From positions 1,426,001 to 1,490,000 of the forward strand of contig CP016490.1 of the NCBI GenBank assembly GCA_002966495.1: a stretch of 64,000 nucleotides of DNA, given 5' to 3'. Every line of letters begins with the position of its first letter. Within the stretch, counting starts at the first letter, position 1. Of the stretch, positions 1 through 8,653 are shown piece by piece. The stretch comes from Halomonas sp. GFAJ-1. GTDB taxonomy: Bacteria > Pseudomonadota > Gammaproteobacteria > Pseudomonadales > Halomonadaceae. The notes below the pieces were generated by a model that was not told where the DNA came from, searched no databases, and worked only from the letters and a program-made list of their open reading frames with translations. Made by a program: the position numbers and the translations under genes.

Positions 1-458
1 TGCGGGTGAACCAGCGGTGAAATATCGCCGCCCAGCTTGGCGATTTCTCGCACGATGGTCGACGAGATATACGAGTTCTCTACCGCCGGGGTGAGAAATA
101 CGCTCTCAAGCTCGGGGTTTTGGGCGCGGTTCATATTCGCCAGCTGCAGTTCGTACTCAAAGTCTGAGACCGCGCGGAGGCCGCGCAGAATAATTGTCGC
201 CCCTTGCTCGTGCATCATGGTGGTCAACAGTGATGAAAAGCCGATGACCTCCACGTTAGGCAGCGACGCGCAGACGGTTCTGGCCAGCGTAATACGCGCC
301 TCAAGGTCTAGGCTAGGCCGTTTGCCAGGGCTTTCGGCCACAGCGATAACGACCTTATCGAACATCCGCGCGCCGCGCTCAATCAGGTCGAAGTGGCCAT
401 TGGTAATGGGGTCAAAGGTGCCTGGGTAGACCGCGATATTAACGCGTTGGGCGATCAT
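1..458 (-). CDS. coaD: Phosphopantetheine adenylyltransferase, 3' end outside window
   Basis: Transfers AMP from ATP to 4'-phosphopantetheine, the penultimate step of coenzyme A synthesis in the cytoplasm. The visible 152 codons include the nucleotidyltransferase signature GTFDPITNGH at residues 13-22 and the late ISSTIVRE motif; the family is about 160 residues long, so only roughly ten C-terminal residues are missing. The ATG at 456-458 overlaps the TGA of the upstream gene (ATGA), and a strong GAGGAGG lies seven bases before it inside that gene, so translation is probably coupled to fabY. Identification is firm. Confidence 0.95.
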   Translation of the reverse strand, partial: MIAQRVNIAVYPGTFDPITNGHFDLIERGARMFDKVVIAVAESPGKRPSLDLEARITLARTVCASLPNVEVIGFSSLLTTMMHEQGATIILRGLRAVSDFEYELQLANMNRAQNPELESVFLTPAVENSYISSTIVREIAKLGGDISPLVHP

Positions 459-2365
459 TCCGGTGCCTCCTCGTCAAGCTGGCCGAAAGGGTTGTCAGCG
501 GTAAGCGAAACCGCCTGAGCATAGCCTGGGATATGAATGCGGTCGGCGTGGATCTCAAGCTCAGGGCCTTCTAGTACGGCCTCGCCGAATTGGTAGCGGG
601 GGGCGAAGTGCCCCTTATCTGCCTGGGCCAAATAGGCAGCTGCGTTGGCTCTTACCGTCTCGCGCCGGGTCTTCCAGGCATCAATGGCAGCGCTGCCATG
701 GCGCTTAGTCAGTAGCCGCTCGGTGACTTCAGGCGATAACACAACGCCGGTTGCATTGTTGCCACCAAACCCTTTGGCATTAATAAAGGCTGCATCCGCC
801 TTAAACGCTTGAGGGGTAGTGGAGAGCCGCAGCCGGTCGGCGTAAACATCGTCGGCCACCGCATCCAGCGTTGGAATGCCCGGTAGCAAGCCGTGGGCAA
901 AACTGCCCAGCGCGCTTGCCAACTGGTCACCCGCCGCAGAGCCTTGAGAGTGGCCGATAAACGCTTTAATCGCCACAATTGGCCAATCGCTTATGCCATT
1001 AGCCCGAGCGATTTCATCAAGCACGTGGGATTCGGTTACGCGGTTTTTCGGCGTGCTAGTGCCGTGTGCGTGCAGAAAGGTGCGCTCTTTGAGTGCTTTA
1101 TCCCCTAGCATGTCTTTCACTAATGCGACGGCTTTGCCCAAGGTGATGTAGTTGCCAATGCCGGGCGCAGAGATTGAGCGCTTAAAGCCGTCGGCATTGA
1201 CGAAGACATCTGGCACGGCGCCTAAAATGTCTGCGCCTAGCTCAAGGGCAAGCGCGTCGTCCATTAGCAGCACGAACTGGCTAGCTTCCGCCATGGTAAA
1301 GCCGCAGTTGCGGGCAAATGGACGGCAGGCGCGCTGGTAGTCAGCATCGGTGAGTAGCTCCAACGCGTCCAGGGCTTTGAGGCTTGCGTCATCCGCCAGC
1401 GCCCCCATTGCACGGAAACCTTCAATGATTTCAGGCGTAATCGGCGCGTCGGCTGTGCCGACCATCACCACCCGTCGGCGGCCTGAGCGAATGTCATCAA
1501 TGCCCAAGCGCAGGTTATAAAGAAAACTGGCACAGGCACCCAACGCTGCGCCAGTACTGCCTACGCTGCCGAGTACATAGGCATTGAGGAAGTCGGCGGG
1601 CATCTGACCATAGCCCAGTGGCATCTGCTTGGAAGTGGCGCGCTGGCCACTGACCAAACTTTTTAGCAGTCCACCCCAACCTTGGTCATCTAGCTGGCCA
1701 ATGGAGTTGCCGGCATATACCGCAATATGGTCGGGGTTTAGCTGCTGGCGTAGGTCTTCCCACGATAGCCCGCTGGCGCCTAGGCAGTCGCTGGCGCCAA
1801 ATACGGCCATCGATAGCCCACGAGGGTGGTGCACGCTGCGGTAAAGGCTTGCGGGATCAAAGCCACTGGGCAGTTGCGCGGCGGCGCGTACTTTGGGCTC
1901 ATGGGCATCGGGCAGCAGTACGTCAAGCGTTCCTGCGGGCACGGTCACTTCGACTTCCCGAGCATCAATATCCGTTATTTGCCAGTGGGCAGGTAGGTTT
2001 TCGGGAAGCTGACGTCGGCGCAGCGTGAAGCGCAGCGGCTCTGCTAGCACCATGCTTGCCGGGCGGTTGGCAGGTAAGCCGGGTGCGAGAAAGCGCGGGT
2101 CTTCATTGCGGCGGATCAGGGTGTGGTTAAGCACCTGCTCGCGCAGCGTAAGCGCTGGGTCGTTTAGGGGCTGGCCTGTACTGTCTTGCCAACCGTTCTC
2201 AGAATGTTCAGCAAGGCGCATAAGCGCTGCCAAGCCTTCCAATGTTTGGCGCTGCTGGTCAGCTGGAAGAGCATCAAGTACGGTGCGGCGGAAGGCCTGG
2301 TGGCCCGAGGTTCTGCCGGCGGGATTGATGCCGCCCATGCCGACAATCACCGGTAAGTGTGACAA
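455..2365 (-). CDS. fabY: Beta-ketoacyl-ACP synthase FabY-type
   Basis: Condensing enzyme of fatty acid synthesis. The 636-residue length and the thiolase-fold motifs fit FabY, which in Pseudomonas aeruginosa starts fatty acid synthesis from acetyl-CoA and malonyl-ACP. The Cys-His-His triad is visible as Cys278 (GACAS), His434 (HAHGTSTPKN) and His472 (IGHSQG). The long N-terminal part is typical of FabY and sets it apart from the roughly 410-residue FabB/FabF. The chosen start is TTG with GAGGA about eight bases upstream. It overlaps coaD by four bases. An extended -10 promoter candidate lies about 100 bases upstream. Confidence 0.85.
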   Translation of the reverse strand: MSHLPVIVGMGGINPAGRTSGHQAFRRTVLDALPADQQRQTLEGLAALMRLAEHSENGWQDSTGQPLNDPALTLREQVLNHTLIRRNEDPRFLAPGLPANRPASMVLAEPLRFTLRRRQLPENLPAHWQITDIDAREVEVTVPAGTLDVLLPDAHEPKVRAAAQLPSGFDPASLYRSVHHPRGLSMAVFGASDCLGASGLSWEDLRQQLNPDHIAVYAGNSIGQLDDQGWGGLLKSLVSGQRATSKQMPLGYGQMPADFLNAYVLGSVGSTGAALGACASFLYNLRLGIDDIRSGRRRVVMVGTADAPITPEIIEGFRAMGALADDASLKALDALELLTDADYQRACRPFARNCGFTMAEASQFVLLMDDALALELGADILGAVPDVFVNADGFKRSISAPGIGNYITLGKAVALVKDMLGDKALKERTFLHAHGTSTPKNRVTESHVLDEIARANGISDWPIVAIKAFIGHSQGSAAGDQLASALGSFAHGLLPGIPTLDAVADDVYADRLRLSTTPQAFKADAAFINAKGFGGNNATGVVLSPEVTERLLTKRHGSAAIDAWKTRRETVRANAAAYLAQADKGHFAPRYQFGEAVLEGPELEIHADRIHIPGYAQAVSLTADNPFGQLDEEAPE

Positions 2366-2463
2366 GCCGGGTTCCTCGTGGTGCGGTGGTTGTTAGTAAC
2401 AGTTATTGGCAAATGCACAACCGAAAAGCTGTTCATTCACACTTAATAAGTAGCTCGAGAGTG

Positions 2464-2472
2464 ATCATAGCA
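2464..2472 (-). promoter_or_regulatory. Extended -10 promoter candidate for fabY
   Basis: Read on the minus strand this is TGC followed by TATGAT, an extended -10 element with five of six consensus bases. No good -35 is seen, which extended -10 promoters tolerate. It would give a leader of about 90 bases before the fabY TTG. Confidence 0.35.
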
Positions 2473-2511
2473 CCGGGCGTGCAACGGCGTCATGCCGGAC
2501 GCGCCGGAGAC

Positions 2512-2520
2512 TGCTAGAAT
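2512..2520 (+). promoter_or_regulatory. Extended -10 promoter candidate for the TrmB-like gene
   Basis: TGC followed by TAGAAT. A start site about seven bases downstream would leave a leader of roughly 20 bases before the ATG at 2546 and would exclude the upstream ATG at 2492 from the transcript. This supports the shorter protein. Confidence 0.35.
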
Positions 2521-2545
2521 CACGCCTTTTCCAGCAGGGGGTGGC

Positions 2546-3211
2546 ATGCAGCATAATTCGCGACCGGTAGTTTCTAATCAGCCAGGCCCGCATCACGATT
2601 TGACTCGTCGAGTGGCCCGTGCGCTGGCGAACCCGCTGCGCAAACCCATTGCAGCCCATACCCAGCAAGCGTTTGAAGAGGTTCAAGCCTGGTATCAACA
2701 GCGTCAAGCGCCGCTGATTTTAGACGCAGGCTGCGGTGTCGGGTTATCCACCCGCCGTTTGGCTGAACGCTTTCCCCAGCATGCTGTTATTGGTGTTGAC
2801 CGTAGCGAGGATCGCCTAGGGCGTGACCACGGTGACTTGCCCGCTAATGCGCGGTTGGTGCGGGCGGATTTAGTCGACTTTTGGCGCTTGGCCGAGCGGG
2901 CAGGTTGGGCGCCTGAGCGCCACTACCTGCTTTATCCCAACCCTTACCCGAAAGCGGCACACTTAAAAATGCGCTGGCACGGGCACCCCGTGTTACCTAC
3001 CTTGTTGGCGCTAGGCGGCGCGTTGGAAGTGCGTTCTAACTGGCCGCTTTATGTAGAAGAGTTCGCCCTGGCGGTGGCTCAAGTGACGGGACGACAGGCA
3101 GCGGTTAGTGTGTTTTCCCCCAACGGTGACTATTTGACCCCTTTTGAAGCCAAGTACGATCAAAGTGGTCAAGCGCTATGGCGTTTATGCATTGAACTGG
3201 AGCGGACATGA
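2546..3211 (+). CDS. TrmB-like tRNA (guanine-N7) methyltransferase
   Basis: SAM-dependent Rossmann methyltransferase of the TrmB superfamily, 221 residues from the chosen start. The SAM-binding loop LDAGCGVGLSTR, the acidic GVDRS motif and a segment YPNPYPKAAHLKMRWHG are present; the last corresponds to the PDPWPKKRHHKRR substrate loop of true TrmB but differs at key places (PNPY for PDPW). It may therefore be a paralogue rather than the housekeeping enzyme that makes m7G46. The ATG at 2546 follows GGGGGTGG at a good distance, while the upstream in-frame ATG at 2492 has no ribosome site. The gene overlaps the SMR gene by four bases (ATGA). Confidence 0.7.
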   Translation: MQHNSRPVVSNQPGPHHDLTRRVARALANPLRKPIAAHTQQAFEEVQAWYQQRQAPLILDAGCGVGLSTRRLAERFPQHAVIGVDRSEDRLGRDHGDLPANARLVRADLVDFWRLAERAGWAPERHYLLYPNPYPKAAHLKMRWHGHPVLPTLLALGGALEVRSNWPLYVEEFALAVAQVTGRQAAVSVFSPNGDYLTPFEAKYDQSGQALWRLCIELERT

Positions 3212-3537
3212 CCTTTGTGTTTCTAACGCTGGCGATCATGGCAGAGGTGATGGCAACCAGCGCGCTAAAAGCATCAATGGGGTTCACACGCCCCCTCCCT
3301 AGCCTGCTAGTAGTGGTAGGCTACGGCGTAGCGTTTTATCTACTGAGTTTAGTACTACGAACACTGCCGGTGGGTATTGCCTACGCCATTTGGGCGGGCC
3401 TGGGGATTGTGCTGGTTACCCTGGTAGGCATAGTGGCCTTCGGTGAAAAACCTGATTTACCTGCAGTCATTGGCATTAGTCTGATTGTGGCCGGTGTGGT
3501 CACGCTGCAAGTTTTCTCCAAAATGAACGTGCATTGA
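3208..3537 (+). CDS. Small multidrug resistance (SMR) efflux protein, EmrE-like
   Basis: Four-helix inner membrane protein of 109 residues, the usual SMR length, that works as a dimeric proton antiporter for cationic compounds. The conserved membrane Glu is at residue 13 in the first helix (IMAEVMAT), and AYAIWAGLG in helix 3 is the family signature. Whether it exports drugs or guanidinium cannot be decided from sequence alone. It overlaps the upstream methyltransferase by four bases and dacB follows 11 bases later, so the three are likely cotranscribed. Confidence 0.88.
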   Translation: MTFVFLTLAIMAEVMATSALKASMGFTRPLPSLLVVVGYGVAFYLLSLVLRTLPVGIAYAIWAGLGIVLVTLVGIVAFGEKPDLPAVIGISLIVAGVVTLQVFSKMNVH

Positions 3538-3548
3538 GGTAGCTGAAC

Positions 3549-5063
3549 GTGACGTACTGTATGGGTAAATACCGTGTTAAGAGCCGAGCTAAACGCTCGC
3601 GTACTTCACCTGCGGGCTGGCTGCGGGCGATGATTGTAGCCAGCGTCGCCACCGCTACCTTGGGTGTTAGTAGCGCGCTTTTTGCCGACTTTAGCCGCTT
3701 AGGTCAGCTGCAAAATAAAGGCTTTTCGATCAGTGCTGAAGCACGCCTACTAGATGTGGATGCCGGCAGTAATGACTTGCTGGGAAGCCTTAACCCCGAA
3801 CGTCAGCTCTCTCCCGCGTCGGTTACTAAAGCGTATCTGGCGGCAGCGGCGCTTAATCGCTATGGCCCTCAACACCGCTTTACCAGCCAACTGGTGAGCG
3901 CGGGCACTGTTGATAGCGGCGTGCTGCGCGGCGACCTTGTATTTGAAGGCGGCGGTGACCCTGGCCTGACCACAGAGGATTTATGGCGCCTTGTGCAGCG
4001 CCTTCAGCTTTCTGGGGTGCGCGAAGTTGACGGTGCGCTGGTGATTAGTCAGTGGCGCTTTGGCCCAGTGGAGTGCCTTACCACCGACCGCTGTAACGCG
4101 CGTACCCGGGTAGCGAATGCTTACAGTGCTCCGCTTACCTCTGCTGGGGTTAACTTTGGCACCTGGTGTGTCAATGTAGCGCCGGCTAATAGCGCAGGAG
4201 AGCCCGCCCGTGTGGGGCTATGTGACAGCCCGCAACCGTTGATTGCGATCGATAATCAAGTGGTGACGCGGCCAGCCAATAGCGGTACGGAAATTAGCGC
4301 TGAACGTATTACCGATGAGCGCGGCGATGTGATGCGCCTGACGGGGCAAATCTCGACCAATGCTGCTGCCAGGGATGTCTACCGTGGTGCAGGGGACGCT
4401 GCAGAAAAAACCGCCCAAGTACTGCTGAGCATGCTAAACCAGGCGGGAATTACGGTACGCGACCCTTGGCGGGTCAGCAGCACGCGGCCCGCCGGCGCGC
4501 AGCGTTTAGCGGCGGTGGATAGTATGCCGCTGCAGGAACTGCTGCTGCGCACCATGAACTACTCCAATAACTACATGGCCGACGTGCTGGCGCTTAACTT
4601 AGTGGAAACACCCCAGGCACAGCTGCGGCAAGCGGGGCAAGCCATCGAAGCCTACGCCCAGAGCTTGCCAGGGCACGGCCCACTGACGTTTTCCAGCGGC
4701 AGCGGTTTAACCACCGACAACCGCACCTCGGCCCAAGGCGTGAACGTGATGTTGGAGGATATGTTTCACCAAAGCGCGCTGTTCCCAAGCTTTGTGGCGT
4801 CTTTTCAATCCCCTGCCAACGGCGTAATGCGTTTTATACGCCGAGGCTCACCGACCTTCCAGAACAACGTTATGGTTAAAACCGGTACGCTAAACCAACC
4901 CTTTGCGGTGCGTGCCATTGCTGGGTATTTCCGTACCGCCCAGGGGCGATGGGGCGTTTTTACTGTGTTAGTGAACGGCAGTGGTAGCACCCCTTATCTT
5001 AGTTGGTCTGAGGTGCTCGACCCACTGTCGCTGGATTTGGACGCAATGATACTGGCTAACTAA
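3549..5063 (+). CDS. dacB: D-alanyl-D-alanine carboxypeptidase/endopeptidase, PBP4 type
   Basis: Periplasmic penicillin-binding protein of class C (S13 family) that removes terminal D-Ala and cuts peptide cross-links in murein. The three active-site motifs are Ser91-Val-Thr-Lys94, Ser339-Asn-Asn341 and Lys444-Thr-Gly446. A hydrophobic stretch near residues 25-45 acts as signal peptide. The 504-residue length fits PBP4. The start is GTG, chosen because GAGG lies nine bases upstream; an in-frame ATG at 3561 is badly spaced. dgkA follows by 31 bases. Confidence 0.92.
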   Translation: MTYCMGKYRVKSRAKRSRTSPAGWLRAMIVASVATATLGVSSALFADFSRLGQLQNKGFSISAEARLLDVDAGSNDLLGSLNPERQLSPASVTKAYLAAAALNRYGPQHRFTSQLVSAGTVDSGVLRGDLVFEGGGDPGLTTEDLWRLVQRLQLSGVREVDGALVISQWRFGPVECLTTDRCNARTRVANAYSAPLTSAGVNFGTWCVNVAPANSAGEPARVGLCDSPQPLIAIDNQVVTRPANSGTEISAERITDERGDVMRLTGQISTNAAARDVYRGAGDAAEKTAQVLLSMLNQAGITVRDPWRVSSTRPAGAQRLAAVDSMPLQELLLRTMNYSNNYMADVLALNLVETPQAQLRQAGQAIEAYAQSLPGHGPLTFSSGSGLTTDNRTSAQGVNVMLEDMFHQSALFPSFVASFQSPANGVMRFIRRGSPTFQNNVMVKTGTLNQPFAVRAIAGYFRTAQGRWGVFTVLVNGSGSTPYLSWSEVLDPLSLDLDAMILAN

Positions 5064-5094
5064 TGATGAATTATTTGCAGGGTGGGGAGCGTGC

Positions 5095-5466
5095 ATGAAG
5101 CCAAGGCATACCGGGTTAACCCATTTAATGCATTCCACACGCTATTCGTGGAAAGGCCTTAAAGCCGCATTTAGAAACGAAACCGCCTTTCGTCAAGAGG
5201 TAGTGATTACTGCCGTATTACTACCTTTAGCGTGGTGGATCGCAGACACGTCAATCAGTTGGCTGCTGCTGGTAGGCAGCCTGTTTCTGGTACTGATAGT
5301 GGAGCTGCTTAATAGCGCCGTTGAAAACGTGGTCGACCGTATAGGGACCGAGCATCATGAACTTTCAGGGCGGGCGAAGGATATAGGCTCTGCAGCGGTG
5401 ATGCTTTCGCTGATAATGGCGGGGCTAACATGGGGCGTGCTTGGCTGGCAGAAATTCTTTGGCTAA
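5095..5466 (+). CDS. dgkA: Diacylglycerol kinase
   Basis: Small trimeric inner membrane kinase that phosphorylates diacylglycerol and recycles the lipid by-product of membrane-derived glucan synthesis. At 123 residues it has the normal length, with three membrane helices and the signature ELLNSAVENVVDR followed by ELSGRAKDIGSAAV, which carries the catalytic Glu. A GGGGAG ribosome site precedes the ATG. It follows dacB closely and probably shares its transcript. Confidence 0.95.
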   Translation: MKPRHTGLTHLMHSTRYSWKGLKAAFRNETAFRQEVVITAVLLPLAWWIADTSISWLLLVGSLFLVLIVELLNSAVENVVDRIGTEHHELSGRAKDIGSAAVMLSLIMAGLTWGVLGWQKFFG

Positions 5467-5516
5467 GGTTTTGATAGTTTAAATAATAATTTAAAACGCT
5501 TGTTAGCGAGGTAGTT

Positions 5517-8516
5517 ATGCAATTGAACGATGCGTTTTTACCTAGAGAAGTGCTGCCGTCGCCGCTTAAGCCGATTGCACAAAAAGCGTGGCAACGGCTG
5601 AGTGAGTCCCTGAGTCAAGCAGATAATGTGGCGGAAATGACCAAGCAGCCGCTGCCCTCTAGCATCTGGGAGGCGCTTTCTGTGCCACGTCGGGAAGCCC
5701 TTGCCAAGGTACTTAGCGTATCGACATTTGCCTTAGACACCTTAACGCGCTTTCCTCACTGGCTGGTGGAGCTGGACGTTGCCGGTGAGCTTGATGCTGC
5801 ACCGAGTAAAGATGCCCAGGCGCGCTGGTTGGAAGAAGCGCTGGAAAATGCTGACGATGAAGAGGCGATGCACGGCGTTATTCGCCGTTTTCGTCGTGCC
5901 CGAATGCTGGGTATTGTTTGGCGCGACCTTAATCGCCCCGCTGGCTATAGCATGTGGGATACCGCCCAATCAGTATCGTGGTTAGCGGAAGTCTGTATTG
6001 AAGCCGCGTTGGCGTGGCTAGAGCACTTCTACGCGCCACGTTGGGGGCTGCCAGCCCCACGGAATGACGGCGACCCCCAGCGGCTGGTGGTGCTGGGGAT
6101 GGGTAAGTTAGGGGCCGGTGAGCTGAATTTATCCTCGGATATCGACCTGATTTTCGCATTCCCCGAAAAAGGCGAAACCGAAGGGGGGCGTAAGCCCCTA
6201 GCGCATCAGGAGTACTTCACCAAGCTTGGGCAGCGCTTGATCGCCGCGCTGGATGCCATGACTGCCGACGGTTTTGTCTTTCGAGTCGACATGCGTCTGC
6301 GCCCCTTAGGCGATGGCGGTCCCTTAGTGGGTAGTTTCTCCATGCTCTCCAGCTACTATCAAGACCAGGGCAGGGAGTGGGAGCGCTACGCCATGCTAAA
6401 AGCGCGCCCCGTTGCCGGCGATTTAGAAGCGGGCGATGAGCTTTTAGCAAGCCTTCGGCCGTTTGTTTACCGCCGCTACCTGGATTTTGGTGCGATTGAG
6501 TCGCTGCGCGAGCTAAAAGCGATGATTAATCGCGAAGTTAAGCGCAAAGGTATGCAGAGCAATATCAAGCTGGGGCCGGGCGGCATACGTGAGGTAGAGT
6601 TCGTGGTTCAGGCGTTCCAGCTTATTCGCGGCGGCCGGGATACCGAGCTTCAGGTGAGTTCGCTAAAAACAGCGCTGAACCGCCTTCCGGCATTAGGGCT
6701 ATTACCTCAAGGCGTGGTCGACGAACTGCTGCCGGATTACGCCTTCCTGCGGGATGTGGAGCATGTTCTCCAGGCACTCGAAGACCGCCAAACCCAAATG
6801 CTGCCAACCGATGACGTTGACCGGGAGCGCGTGGCCTTCGCCATGGGGCATGAAGATTGGCCAGGGCTAGTGGCACAGCTAGATGAAGTGCGCCAGCGGG
6901 TGCGTCAGCACTTTGATGCGGTGATTGCTGACCCCGAGGAGGACGTTGAAGAGGGCAGCGACGAATCAAGCCTTAGCCTAGATCAATGGCGCTTAATCTG
7001 GCGTGGTGAGCTAGAGCATGAGGAAGCGCTTGCCCCCTTGGCTGAGGCTGGCTTCAAAGAGCCTGAAAAAGTGCTCAAGCGTCTGCATAGTCTCTACCAC
7101 TCCCGCCAAGTGCAGAGCATGCAGCGTATTGGTTTTGAGCGTCTGGATGCCCTGATGCCGCTACTGCTGGATGCCGTGGCGGAGAGTGAAACGCCGGATA
7201 CCGCGCTTGCCAGAGTGCAGCCGTTGATTGAGTCAGTGTTGCGCCGCACAGCATACCTAGCTCTGCTGCGCGAAAACCCCCATGCGCTTGAGCATTTAAT
7301 GCGCCTGTGTTCGGCAAGCCCATGGATTGCCGAACAGCTGGCCCGCTACCCGATTCTGCTGGATGAGCTGCTCACCCCAGAAACGCTCTATACCCCCGCA
7401 GACAAAGAACGCCTTGCCGATGAACTGCGCCAAACCCTAAACCGGCTGCCGGAAGACGATGATGAGGCTCAGCTAGAAGCGCTGCGGGTATTCAAACACG
7501 CGCAAATGCTTCACGTTGCCGCTTCTGATGTGGCGGGAACCCGCCATCTCATGAAAGTAAGTGATTACTTAACCTATATCGCTGAAGTGATTTTAGATGC
7601 GGTACTGGCCATGGCATGGAAACACGTTACCCGTAAGCACGGGGTTCCTAAAGGGCTTAATGCTCAAGAACCCGCGTTTTTGATTATCGGCTACGGCAAG
7701 CTAGGAGGGATTGAGCTTGGCTACGGCTCTGATCTGGACCTGGTGTTTCTCCATGACAGCGATGGTAAGGGCAGTACTGATGGCCCTAGGCCGGTGGATA
7801 CGCCGGTGTTTTTTGCTCGCTTGGGGCAGCGTATTATCCACCTATTAACGGCGGTCACTCCGGCTGGCAGCCTCTACGAAGTAGACATGCGCCTACGTCC
7901 TTCAGGCAACGCCGGGTTGCTGGTAACGTCGCTTGCCGCCTTCGCCGAGTATCAGCGCCAAAATGCCTGGACCTGGGAGCATCAGGCCCTGGTACGCGCC
8001 CGGGTAGTTGCCGGGAGCACAGCCTTAGCAGAAGCCTTTGATAAAGTGCGTGGCGATATCCTTTGCCGCGAGCGAGACCGTGAAAGCCTACGCGGTGATG
8101 TGGTCAGTATGCGCCATAAAATGCGCGACCATTTAGGCACGAAAGGGCCAGGGGCAAGAGGGCAGGCGACGGCAGATGCTGCGAGTGATGATGAGACAGC
8201 GCAGTTTGACTTGAAGCACGACGCTGGCGGCATGGTGGATATCGAGTTTCTCTGCCAGTACGCCGTGCTGGCGCTGGCGCATCAAACACCGTCGCTAATT
8301 ACGTACAGCGATAATATACGAATTTTAGAAACCCTCTCGGCGAGTGGGCATATCTCTCAAGCAGAGGCTGATCAGCTACGTGAAGCCTATCTGGCTTACC
8401 GAAGCCGCACCCACCGCGTCGCGTTGACGGGAGAAAAAAACACCGTGAAAGCAGGCGAGTTTAAAGACCCGCGCGAATTTGTTATTGCACTTTGGCAGCG
8501 TTTTCTAGAGACATGA
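5517..8516 (+). CDS. glnE: Bifunctional glutamine synthetase adenylyltransferase/adenylyl-removing enzyme
   Basis: Adds AMP to and removes it from glutamine synthetase in response to PII protein and glutamine, setting nitrogen assimilation. The 999 residues contain two nucleotidyltransferase domains, each with a GxGKLG...SDxDL signature: GMGKLGAGELNLSSDIDL near residue 193 (adenylyl-removing half) and GYGKLGGIELGYGSDLDL near residue 724 (adenylylating half). The length is slightly above the E. coli enzyme. The ATG follows GAGG. No terminator is seen after it. Confidence 0.97.
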   Translation: MQLNDAFLPREVLPSPLKPIAQKAWQRLSESLSQADNVAEMTKQPLPSSIWEALSVPRREALAKVLSVSTFALDTLTRFPHWLVELDVAGELDAAPSKDAQARWLEEALENADDEEAMHGVIRRFRRARMLGIVWRDLNRPAGYSMWDTAQSVSWLAEVCIEAALAWLEHFYAPRWGLPAPRNDGDPQRLVVLGMGKLGAGELNLSSDIDLIFAFPEKGETEGGRKPLAHQEYFTKLGQRLIAALDAMTADGFVFRVDMRLRPLGDGGPLVGSFSMLSSYYQDQGREWERYAMLKARPVAGDLEAGDELLASLRPFVYRRYLDFGAIESLRELKAMINREVKRKGMQSNIKLGPGGIREVEFVVQAFQLIRGGRDTELQVSSLKTALNRLPALGLLPQGVVDELLPDYAFLRDVEHVLQALEDRQTQMLPTDDVDRERVAFAMGHEDWPGLVAQLDEVRQRVRQHFDAVIADPEEDVEEGSDESSLSLDQWRLIWRGELEHEEALAPLAEAGFKEPEKVLKRLHSLYHSRQVQSMQRIGFERLDALMPLLLDAVAESETPDTALARVQPLIESVLRRTAYLALLRENPHALEHLMRLCSASPWIAEQLARYPILLDELLTPETLYTPADKERLADELRQTLNRLPEDDDEAQLEALRVFKHAQMLHVAASDVAGTRHLMKVSDYLTYIAEVILDAVLAMAWKHVTRKHGVPKGLNAQEPAFLIIGYGKLGGIELGYGSDLDLVFLHDSDGKGSTDGPRPVDTPVFFARLGQRIIHLLTAVTPAGSLYEVDMRLRPSGNAGLLVTSLAAFAEYQRQNAWTWEHQALVRARVVAGSTALAEAFDKVRGDILCRERDRESLRGDVVSMRHKMRDHLGTKGPGARGQATADAASDDETAQFDLKHDAGGMVDIEFLCQYAVLALAHQTPSLITYSDNIRILETLSASGHISQAEADQLREAYLAYRSRTHRVALTGEKNTVKAGEFKDPREFVIALWQRFLET

Positions 8517-8602
8517 TTGGCGGCCTAGCACTTTTTAAGTAGCATCAGCAGGGGAGTTAGCCTGATAACAAATTATTCCGAATAACGATAAGGAACACTG
8601 CG

Positions 8603-8653
8603 ATGCTGGCACTGCGCGACGTGACTGTTCGCCCGGAAGTGACGCATTTATGA
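8603..8653 (+). CDS. 16-residue upstream ORF coupled to the AEC transporter
   Basis: An ATG preceded by AAGGA at about eight bases opens a 16-codon reading frame (MLALRDVTVRPEVTHL) whose TGA overlaps the ATG of the next gene as ATGA. The ribosome site of this small frame is better than that of the transporter itself, which suggests translational coupling or a leader peptide. The product is not recognised and may have no function beyond being translated. Confidence 0.4.
   Translation: MLALRDVTVRPEVTHL

Noticed and set aside
37..429. Open plus-strand frame opposite coaD
   Set aside because: It is the complement of a well-supported coaD frame, has no ribosome site and resembles nothing known.
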